From a bacterium (GTDB taxonomy: Bacteria > Krumholzibacteriota > Krumholzibacteriia > LZORAL124-64-63), in assembly GCA_016712675.1 (NCBI GenBank), contig JADJQR010000001.1:806001-870000 (forward strand): a DNA stretch of 64,000 bases. Direction: 5' to 3'. Each line of letters starts with the position of its first letter. Positions within the stretch are counted from its first letter, which is position 1. The notes under the pieces were generated by a model that made no database searches, was not told where the DNA came from, and saw nothing but the letters and a program-made list of their open reading frames with translations. Shown here piece by piece: positions 25,689 through 32,640 of the stretch. The position numbers and the translations under genes are program-made.

Positions 25689-26564
25689 ATGCGCATCCTC
25701 ATCCGACGCCTCAAGCGGGCCTGGCTGTTTCTCGTGCGCCTACAGCGCGAGATCGCCCATGACGACTGCATGGGCATGGCGGCGCAGATCGCGTTCTACA
25801 ACGTGCTCGGCCTGTTCCCGCTGATGATCTTCCTGCTGAACATCGTCGGGCTGTTCCCGGTGGGGCGGGCGCTGCAGACCGAGCTGCTGCGGGAGCTGGG
25901 CACGCAGATGCCGCCCGAGGCCGCGAACTACGTGGCGGAGACCGTTCTGGGCCTGCTGCCGGCCGGCAACCAGGGGCTGTTCGGACTGGGCCTGGTCGCG
26001 TCGCTGTGGGGCGCCTCGATGGCCACCGGCGCGCTGATCACGACCATCAACCGCGCGTACAACATCCGGCCGCGCCGCAACCTCTTCAAGCAGAAGATCC
26101 TCTCGATCTGGCTGACACTGGTGCTGGCCGTGCTGTGGATGCTGGCGTTCGTGATCGTGCTGGTGGGGCCGCGCGTGACGCAGGGCGTCTTCGAGATGCT
26201 GAACATCGCCAGCGAGACCAACACGTTCTGGACCAGCGTGCGCCTGCCGATGGCGTTCGGGCTGACGCTGGTGTCGCTGTCGATCCTCTATTACATCGCG
26301 CCGGAAGCGAAGCAGCGCTTCCGCTGGATCCTGCCGGGCGCGGTCACCGGAACGCTGCTGTGGATGGGCGCCTCGTCGGGCTTCCGCTACTTCCTGCGCA
26401 ACTTCAGCAGCTACGACATGACCTACGGCTCGATCGCGGGCCTGGTCATCCTCATGGTCTGGTTCTGGCTGTCGGGCCTGGTCTTCCTGCTCGGGGCCGA
26501 GGTCAATTCGCTGATGAAGCGCATCGATGAGGAATTCCACCAGCCGCTGCGCCCGCGGCGCTGA
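25689..26564 (+). CDS. YihY/BrkB-family inner-membrane protein
   Basis: The 291-residue protein has six hydrophobic segments and the family signature MGMAAQIAFYNVLGLFPLMI at the first one. SLWGASMATGALITTINRAY and MTYGSIAGLVILMVWFWLSG are further conserved blocks. It is sometimes misnamed ribonuclease BN; its real role, perhaps transport or virulence-linked, is not settled. Confidence 0.9.
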   Translation: MRILIRRLKRAWLFLVRLQREIAHDDCMGMAAQIAFYNVLGLFPLMIFLLNIVGLFPVGRALQTELLRELGTQMPPEAANYVAETVLGLLPAGNQGLFGLGLVASLWGASMATGALITTINRAYNIRPRRNLFKQKILSIWLTLVLAVLWMLAFVIVLVGPRVTQGVFEMLNIASETNTFWTSVRLPMAFGLTLVSLSILYYIAPEAKQRFRWILPGAVTGTLLWMGASSGFRYFLRNFSSYDMTYGSIAGLVILMVWFWLSGLVFLLGAEVNSLMKRIDEEFHQPLRPRR

Positions 26565-26595
26565 GCGCGACCGCCGGGCCCGAAGGAGACATCCG

Positions 26596-27024
26596 ATGAG
26601 CGACGGCATCCCGACCATCTCCTGCACCTGGACCGGCGGCCGCCAGTTCGTCCACCGCTCGGCGACGGGTCATGCCCTGGTGACCGACACGCCGGCCGAG
26701 CACGGCGGCGGCGGCACGGCGCCCTCGCCGATGGAGCTGGTCGTGATGGGGCTGGCCGGCTGCACCGGCGTCGATGTGGCCAGCATCCTGGAGGGTATGC
26801 GCCAGCCGCTGCGCGGATTGACGGTCACGGCGCGCTTCGAGCGCGCGGCCGACCATCCGCGGGTCTTCACGCGCATCGACCTGCACTACCGCCTGGAGGG
26901 CGACCTGGATCCCGCGCGCGTGGAGCGCGCCGTGGCCCTCTCACAGGACAAGTATTGTTCGGTATCGGCGATGCTGGCGGCCGGAGGGGTGGCGCTGGCG
27001 CACACCGTCGAAATCCTGCCCTGA
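26596..27024 (+). CDS. OsmC-family peroxiredoxin-like protein
   Basis: The 142-residue protein fits OsmC/YhfA-type proteins. The two redox cysteines are visible in MGLAGCTGVDVASIL and SQDKYCSVSAML, and TAPSPMELVVMGLAGC is the core helix. Such proteins reduce organic peroxides using dihydrolipoamide or other thiols in the cytoplasm. AAGGAG precedes the ATG. It appears to be the last gene of the block before a long leader. Confidence 0.88.
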   Translation: MSDGIPTISCTWTGGRQFVHRSATGHALVTDTPAEHGGGGTAPSPMELVVMGLAGCTGVDVASILEGMRQPLRGLTVTARFERAADHPRVFTRIDLHYRLEGDLDPARVERAVALSQDKYCSVSAMLAAGGVALAHTVEILP

Positions 27025-27076
27025 ACCGCCCCTGAACTCCGTGGTTCCAGCCGCGGTACGCGGCGCAGGCATGCAA

Positions 27077-27171
27077 TTGCAATTTCGACAGGTTTTTGAT
27101 AGACTCACCCGGATGCCGAGTTTGCCCGCATCGCCAGGTCTTGAGTCTGATTCCCCGAATCGGCGCTCAAG
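27077..27171 (+). promoter_or_regulatory. Promoter and structured leader of the subtilisin-like protease gene
   Basis: TTGCAA (27077-27082), 17 bases and TAGACT (27100-27105) form a plausible promoter. The following untranslated leader of about 150 bases contains a nested hairpin, CTTGAG ... CTCAAG at 27140-27171 enclosing GATTC/GAATC. No riboswitch class is recognised. Confidence 0.45.
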
Positions 27172-27261
27172 GGCCCCGGCCGCGTGGGCCCGTAATCGAA
27201 GCCGGTGCCGCGCGTCCCTCGCCAGGGCGCGCCCCGCACAGCCGAGCGAGGGGATACCACT

Positions 27262-30200
27262 ATGCCACGCAAGTTCTTGCCTTTGTTCCTGTTGGCCGTT
27301 TTCACGGTCGCTCTTGCCGCGACCGGACCCGCGGCCGCGATCACGATCGATCCCGGTCTGGAGGCCGCCCTCGCGGCCAAGGATGGCCACGGGCGCGTCC
27401 CGGTCATCTTGATCTTCGGTGGCGACTATCGCGTCGAGCCCAGCGTGCTGGACGAGATCGACCGCGGTCGCCCTGACAAGCGACGCGAGCAGGTTCTGAC
27501 CGCTCTCAAGCGGCGCCTGAAGGACTCCGCCACCGGCGCACTGGACGTGCTGTCGAACCCGGGATCCGGCGACGACGTGGCGAACCTGCGCGAGCTGTAC
27601 ATCGCTGGTGCGCTGTCGTTCGAAGCCAACGCGGCGATGGTGGCCCGGCTCGGCCGGCTGCCCGGCGACGGCGCGATGTTCCACGACAACCTCGAGGCCT
27701 CGTACGACGCGATCCGCGCCGACCGGGCCCCCGACGGCACCGACGCCAAGTTCATGCCCGCCGCCATCGACACCGCCTGGGGCGTGAAGTACATCAAGGC
27801 CCACCGCGTGTGGAGCGAGCTGGGCTTCAACGGCACCGGCGTGGTCGTTGGCCACATCGACACCGGCGTCTGGCTGGCGCATCCCGACCTGGCCACGCGC
27901 ATCTGGAACAATCCCGGCGAGGTTGTCGGCAACGGCATCGACGACGACGGCAACGGCTTCATCGACGACTGGCGCGGCTGGGACTTCGGCGATGGCGACA
28001 ACAACCCGAACGACGACTCCGCCTCGGCCGGGCACGGCACGCACACCGCCGGCACGGTGGTTGGCAACGGCACCGGCACGGTGCTGACGGGCGTGGCGCC
28101 GGGCGCGAAGATCATCCCGATCAAGGTGTGGAACAGCGCCGGCACCGGCGGCTCGCTGGGCACCGTCTGGGCCGCCGAGCAGTACTGCGTGGAGAACGGC
28201 GCGCGCGTCATCACGATGTCGCTGGGCTTCTCGGGTTCGATCCCGGCGACCTTCATGCGCTCCGAGCGCGACAACTGCGCGAACATCCGTGACGCGGGCG
28301 TCCTGCTGTGCAACTCGGCCGGCAACGACCACAACAACTACGACCCGCCCATCGAACTGGGCCTGACCGCCCGCGTGCCCGCGCCCTGGAACCCGCTGGC
28401 GGTGCCGTATTCGAGCACCGGCGGCGTCCTGTCCGTGGGTGGCACGGGTTACCAGAACAACTCGGCCTACTCGAGTTCGTCGTGGGGCCCGGCGAAGTGG
28501 AACGACGTCGATCCTTACAACGACTGGCCATACGCGCCCGGCGCGGGGTTGACCAAGCCCGATGTCGCGGCACCCGGCGTGAACGTCAACTCCACGGTGA
28601 TCGGTGGCGGCTACAGCGGCAACACGTGGAGCGGCACCTCGATGTCCTGCCCGCACGTGGCCGGCGTGGCGGCCCTGATGCTGCAGAAGAACGCGTCGCT
28701 CTCGCCGGCGGGTCTGGACTCGCTGATGGAGCAGACGGCGCTGGACCTGGGCGCCGTGGGCAAGGACAACATCTTCGGTTCGGGTCTGGTCAACGCGCTG
28801 CTGGCCGTGCAGGCCGTGCCGCTGGACCAGCGCCCGGACATCAGCTGGACCGCCGTGATGCCGGATCCGGCCGGCGACCACATCCTGGATCCGGGCCAGG
28901 TGAGCCCGATCGCGTTTGCCCTGAGCAATGGCAGCCAGGTGGTCATCGGCACGAACGTGAGCGCCACGTTGGCGGTTGTCGCCAACCCGTGGGTGACCGT
29001 GGCGGACGGGACGGCCGCGTTCCCCGACCTGGCCACCGGTGGCGGCGCCGGCGACAACACGGTCGACACGTTCAGCCTGAGCGTGGCCGGCGGCGCGCCG
29101 CAGGGCTACGGTTTCACGATGCTGCTGACGGTGCAGGCCGACGGCGGCTTCGCGCGCACGTTCGACATCGACTGGTACGTGGGCCTGCCGGCGTTCCGTA
29201 CGCATGACCTGGGCGGCATCGCGCTGACGGTCACCGACCAGGGCATCATCGGCTACATGTCCGACGCCGGCGTCGAGGGCCAGGGCATGAGCTACCAGGG
29301 CGGCAGCAGCGGGATGTTCCTGGGTTCGTTCTGGGCCGGCGTCGACGCCAACTACGTCTGCGCGCGCGACTTCAGCGGCACGACGCCCGAGACTTTCGAG
29401 TGGGTGGTCTCCTCGTCGCCGAACGGCCGCGTGCGGGACCTGGGCACGACCGGTTCGGACCAGACGTTCCAGTCCATCTTCACCGACGCGGGCCATGCCC
29501 TGCCGAAGCCGCTCAAGGTCGAGCAGACCAGCATGACCTTCGCCATGCCGGACAACGACCGCTTCGTCATCCTGGAGTACCGTCTGACGAACAACGGTGC
29601 GACGGCGCTGCCGGCGCTCTACAACGGCGTCTTCTGCGATTTCGACATCAACGATTCCGCGGCCAACTTCGGCCACACCGACGCGGTGCGGAAGCTGACC
29701 TACATGTACAGCACAGGCGGGCCGTACTTCGGCATCGTGCTGCTGGGCAGCACGTCGGCCACCAGCCTGCGGCTGATCAGCAACACCACGTACGTGTACC
29801 CGCTGTCGACCATCGACAACGGCAACCGGAACCGACTGATGCGCGGGACCCTCGGCGTGACCACGGCGCCGACAGCCGGCGACTGGTCGGCGATCACCGC
29901 CAGTGTAGCCAACCTGCCGGCGAACGGCGGCCAGGCCATCGTGGCCTACGCGCTGGTCTACGGCGCCACGTTGACCGAGCTGGAGGAGGCGGCCGACGCG
30001 GCCAACGCCCTCTACTCGCCGGTGGCGCCGGTCACCGGGGACGTGCCGGTCAAGGTGCTGCACCTGGCGCAGAACCACCCCAACCCGTTCAACCCGGCCA
30101 CGCAGATCGAGTACGTGATCGCCGGCGAGGGCCACGTGCGCCTCGACGTGTTCGACATGGCGGGCCGCCGCGTGCGCACGCTGGTGGACGAGGCGCGTTC

Positions 30201-30330
30201 GGCCGGTTCGCACACGGCCATGTGGGACGGCCTGGACGACGCGGGCAACCGCGCGCCGTCGGGCACCTACTTCTGCCGCATGAGCAGCGGCGGGGAGACC
30301 AGCAGCCGCAAGATGACGATGATCAAGTGA
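27262..30330 (+). CDS. Secreted subtilisin-like serine protease with C-terminal FlgD-like sorting tail
   Basis: The 1022-residue protein has a signal peptide (LPLFLLAVFTVALAATGPAA), a propeptide region, and an S8 catalytic domain. The triad is visible as VVGHIDTGVWLAHPDL (Asp near 201), GHGTHTAGTV (His near 260) and GTSMSCPHVAGVAALM (Ser near 459). A large beta-rich region of unknown fold follows from about 550 to 920. The end carries NHPNPFNPATQIEYVIAGEG and a FlgD-like Ig module finishing SSRKMTMIK, typical of surface proteins in FCB-group bacteria. It is probably displayed or released outside. It stands alone with its own promoter and a strong terminator. Confidence 0.93.
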   Translation: MPRKFLPLFLLAVFTVALAATGPAAAITIDPGLEAALAAKDGHGRVPVILIFGGDYRVEPSVLDEIDRGRPDKRREQVLTALKRRLKDSATGALDVLSNPGSGDDVANLRELYIAGALSFEANAAMVARLGRLPGDGAMFHDNLEASYDAIRADRAPDGTDAKFMPAAIDTAWGVKYIKAHRVWSELGFNGTGVVVGHIDTGVWLAHPDLATRIWNNPGEVVGNGIDDDGNGFIDDWRGWDFGDGDNNPNDDSASAGHGTHTAGTVVGNGTGTVLTGVAPGAKIIPIKVWNSAGTGGSLGTVWAAEQYCVENGARVITMSLGFSGSIPATFMRSERDNCANIRDAGVLLCNSAGNDHNNYDPPIELGLTARVPAPWNPLAVPYSSTGGVLSVGGTGYQNNSAYSSSSWGPAKWNDVDPYNDWPYAPGAGLTKPDVAAPGVNVNSTVIGGGYSGNTWSGTSMSCPHVAGVAALMLQKNASLSPAGLDSLMEQTALDLGAVGKDNIFGSGLVNALLAVQAVPLDQRPDISWTAVMPDPAGDHILDPGQVSPIAFALSNGSQVVIGTNVSATLAVVANPWVTVADGTAAFPDLATGGGAGDNTVDTFSLSVAGGAPQGYGFTMLLTVQADGGFARTFDIDWYVGLPAFRTHDLGGIALTVTDQGIIGYMSDAGVEGQGMSYQGGSSGMFLGSFWAGVDANYVCARDFSGTTPETFEWVVSSSPNGRVRDLGTTGSDQTFQSIFTDAGHALPKPLKVEQTSMTFAMPDNDRFVILEYRLTNNGATALPALYNGVFCDFDINDSAANFGHTDAVRKLTYMYSTGGPYFGIVLLGSTSATSLRLISNTTYVYPLSTIDNGNRNRLMRGTLGVTTAPTAGDWSAITASVANLPANGGQAIVAYALVYGATLTELEEAADAANALYSPVAPVTGDVPVKVLHLAQNHPNPFNPATQIEYVIAGEGHVRLDVFDMAGRRVRTLVDEARSAGSHTAMWDGLDDAGNRAPSGTYFCRMSSGGETSSRKMTMIK

Positions 30331-30367
30331 CGATGATCTAGGCGCCGGGCCCTCCGCGCGCGCGAAC

Positions 30368-30399
30368 CGGGGCCCCGACCACCGCTGGTCGGGGCCCCG
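30368..30399 (+). terminator. Strong hairpin after the protease gene
   Basis: CGGGGCCCCGACCA and its exact complement surround a four-base loop. It lies 38 bases after the protease stop. There is no long U tract, as is common in this GC-rich window. Confidence 0.7.
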
Positions 30400-30570
30400 T
30401 CGCTGTCCGGCAGGATGCGTGTCCGTACCGGCGCGGCCGCCTGCAGGGCGGCGTTGGCGCGTCCCGTAAGATCACAGTAATCTGGAGGGAATTCTCCGGC
30501 GCCTCTCATCCGCGCATGGCACCAGCCGGCGCCGGCCCACCGTCACCTTTGCGGAACAGGAGTCCCCGCC

Positions 30571-31083
30571 ATGAAGAAGTCCTTGTTGCTTGCCGCCCTC
30601 GTGCTGTCGGCGCTGCCCGCGCTGGCCGGCGACCATCCCCTGAAGACGCCCTCGGGCTGGTTCGACATGGAGAACTGCGTGTTCTGCCGCAACCTGGTGA
30701 GCGACCCGCAGCTGCTGCCCCACTGCCAGTGGGAGACGCTGCCGACCGCCGACGGGCTGGCCTTCGTGATGGCCGTCCAGCCGGAGTACGCCGCCTCGCT
30801 GAAGAAGGCCAATGCCGCCATGGAGGCTGCCGGCGCCAAGCTCCACAGCGGCGAGATGAAGATGACCGACGTGAAGATGTGCGGCTTCTGCACGGCCTAC
30901 GGCGAGCTGATGATGGGCGGCGTGCAGTTCGAGACCGTGCGCGGCGACGTGACCGAGGTCTCGTTCGCGCGCTCGAGCGATCCCAAGCTGGTCGAGAAGA
31001 TGCACGCGATCGCCAAGCGCAACAAGGACGAGATGGCGATCCTCATGGGGGGCGTCGACCCGCACGCGGGGCACAAGCACTAG
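30571..31083 (+). CDS. Secreted protein with two CxxC motifs and a His-rich end
   Basis: The 170-residue protein has a clear signal peptide (SLLLAALVLSALPALAGD). The mature part holds CVFCRNLV and MCGFCTAY, two CxxC pairs about 70 residues apart, and ends DPHAGHKH. Several Met residues lie between. This makes a periplasmic metal-binding or redox role possible. I do not recognise a family. CAGGAG precedes the ATG. The gene is followed by the longest copy of the dispersed palindrome. Confidence 0.7.
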   Translation: MKKSLLLAALVLSALPALAGDHPLKTPSGWFDMENCVFCRNLVSDPQLLPHCQWETLPTADGLAFVMAVQPEYAASLKKANAAMEAAGAKLHSGEMKMTDVKMCGFCTAYGELMMGGVQFETVRGDVTEVSFARSSDPKLVEKMHAIAKRNKDEMAILMGGVDPHAGHKH

Positions 31084-31106
31084 GACGCCGCGCCCGGACC
31101 GAAGAG

Positions 31107-31136
31107 GGGCGGACTTGCGCCGGCGCAAGTCCGCCC
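31107..31136. terminator. 30-bp perfect palindrome, dispersed-repeat copy 3, likely terminator
   Basis: Two 15-base arms (GGGCGGACTTGCGCC and its complement) meet without a loop 23 bases after the stop at 31083. The core is the dispersed element seen at 9151 and 12084, here extended by matching GGGCG/CGCCC arms. It is followed by TTCGTAT. As RNA it would fold into a strong hairpin. Confidence 0.7.
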
Positions 31137-31267
31137 TTCGTATCTATCGCCCGATCGAGGCCTTAGAGATCATGGAGCGGCTGGGCCCCTGGTGTAACGT
31201 GTGTTGGTCCGCGTGAACCAGGGACACAGCAGGGTTTGAGGCCCTGCACCACCGAAGGGACCCAGCC

Positions 31268-32380
31268 ATGAGCCAGCATACCACAGACACGATCTGGGTG
31301 GGCATGGACGTCCACCAGGCCTCGATCACCGCCGCCATCCTGCACGGCGATGACGTTGAGCCCCAAGTGGTTCGCCTGCCCGGGGACCTGAACGCCGCCC
31401 GTCGCCTGTTCCGTCGTCTGGCGGAGAAGGGCGTCCCGCGTGCCTGTTATGAGGCCTCTGGCGCCGGGTATGTCCTGCAGCGCGCGCTCAGCGACGACGG
31501 TTTCCACTGCGAGGTCATTGCTCCCAGCCTGATCCCGAGCCGGCCCGGCGATCACCGCAAGACCGACCGCCTGGACGCGGTCCACCTGGCCCGGCAGTTC
31601 CGCAGCGGGCACCTGACCGCAGTGGCCGTACCCGACGTGGACCAGGAAGCAGTTCGCCACCTCGTGCGAGCGCATCTGTTCAACCGCCGGCAGATCACCC
31701 GCGCCAAGCATCGGATCGCGGGCATCCTGCGCACCGGCGGCTATCACTTCACCGAGACCAAGTCGGGATGGACCAAGCAGCATCGGGCGTGGCTGGCCAA
31801 GCTGCGGCACGAGCTGACCGGTCCGATGCAGACGGTGGTGACCAGCGAGTTGCATCACCTCGAGTACCTCGAAGCGAGTCTCAGTTCGTTGGAGGCCGCG
31901 ATCTCCGAGATCTCGGTCCAACCGCCGTGGCGGGCGCCCGTCGAAGCGCTGTGCTGCTTCCGCGGGATCAAGACGCTGACGGCGATGACCATCATCAGCG
32001 AGATCGGTGATATCAAGCGCTTCGGTTCGCCACGGCAGTTGATGGGGTACGTCGGCCTGGTGCCGAGCGAACGCAGCAGCGGCGAGCGGAGCCATCGCGG
32101 TCCGATCACCAAGGCCGGGAACCGCTATCTGCGGAGGGTCCTGATCGAGAGCTCGTGGCACTACAGCAAACGGGCCTGCTCAACGCTGAAGCTGCAGCGA
32201 CGGCGCGCCGGGCAGGATCCTGCCGTCATCGGGATCGCGCTCAAGGCCCAGCACCGACTCGAACGCCGGTACCAGCATCTGTCGCGGACCAAACACACGA
32301 ACAAGGCAACCACGGCGGTGGCGCGGGAGCTCTGCGGGTTCCTGTGGGCCATGCTGTGGGAGGTCGAAGGCCGCAGGTAA
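31268..32380 (+). CDS. IS110-family transposase (DEDD plus Ser domain)
   Basis: The 370-residue protein begins TIWVGMDVHQASITAAILHG with the first Asp of the RuvC-like DEDD domain. RACYEASGAGYVLQRAL and IPSRPGDHRKTDRLDAVHLA supply the next acidic residues. The C-terminal transposase_20 part has FRGIKTLTAMTIISEIGDIK, RQLMGYVGLVPSERSSGERS, HRGPITKAGNRYLRRVLIES, including the likely catalytic Ser. The frame is intact and of full family length, so the element may be active. Partner RNA would guide its recombination. Confidence 0.93.
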   Translation: MSQHTTDTIWVGMDVHQASITAAILHGDDVEPQVVRLPGDLNAARRLFRRLAEKGVPRACYEASGAGYVLQRALSDDGFHCEVIAPSLIPSRPGDHRKTDRLDAVHLARQFRSGHLTAVAVPDVDQEAVRHLVRAHLFNRRQITRAKHRIAGILRTGGYHFTETKSGWTKQHRAWLAKLRHELTGPMQTVVTSELHHLEYLEASLSSLEAAISEISVQPPWRAPVEALCCFRGIKTLTAMTIISEIGDIKRFGSPRQLMGYVGLVPSERSSGERSHRGPITKAGNRYLRRVLIESSWHYSKRACSTLKLQRRRAGQDPAVIGIALKAQHRLERRYQHLSRTKHTNKATTAVARELCGFLWAMLWEVEGRR

Positions 32381-32398
32381 CTGCGACCGACAGGGCGT

Positions 32399-32561
32399 GA
32401 GGGAAGAGGTCGGCCAGGGGAATCCTCGTCTGAAATATGCGACGAGTGCTTGCGCTCGACTCGCGTTGTTAGAGTGAGGCCGCCCCGGACGGGCAGAATC
32501 TTGTGCGGTACCCAACCCGCGGATATCAGTCTGATCGACCGTCGACGAAGCCTCTTCCCTC
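32399..32561 (+). ncRNA. Possible guide (bridge/seek) RNA region of the insertion sequence
   Basis: Downstream of the transposase, GAGGGAAGAGG (32399-32409) is exactly complementary to CCTCTTCCCTC (32551-32561), so the 3' region can close into one large stem with internal structure such as GCTTGCGCTCGA. IS1111-group elements encode their guide RNA in this place. The RNA limits are not defined by sequence inspection. Confidence 0.3.
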
Positions 32562-32570
32562 CGATCATAA

Positions 32571-32605
32571 GAAGCGGCCCCGGCCGTTGCCGGCCGGGGC
32601 CTTCG
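32571..32605. terminator. Hairpin between the insertion sequence and the surface-protein gene
   Basis: GGCCCCGGCCG and its complement with a TTGC loop (32576-32601) are extended by GAAG/CTTC ends across a two-base bulge. It lies within the right non-coding part of the insertion sequence and 36 bases after the stop of the minus-strand gene, so it can end transcription from both. Confidence 0.65.
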
Positions 32606-32640
32606 GAGACACATGTCTCTAGTTGACTAGCCGCTCCATA

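Larger units (their letters stand above)
31172..32639 (+). mobile_element. IS110-family insertion sequence, IS1111-like layout
   Basis: ATGGAGCGGCT at 31172-31182 has an exact inverted copy AGCCGCTCCAT at 32629-32639, bracketing the transposase gene. These look like the subterminal inverted repeats of the IS1111 group; true ends should lie a few bases outside, and no target duplication is expected. The non-coding part is short on the left (about 90 bases) and long on the right (about 250), which fits the group whose guide RNA is encoded after the transposase. The right end falls at the stop codon of the adjacent minus-strand surface-protein gene. Confidence 0.7.

Noticed and set aside
26941-30213. 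Minus-strand open frame of 1090 codons
   Set aside because: It is antisense to the OsmC and subtilisin-like genes, which have clear catalytic motifs.
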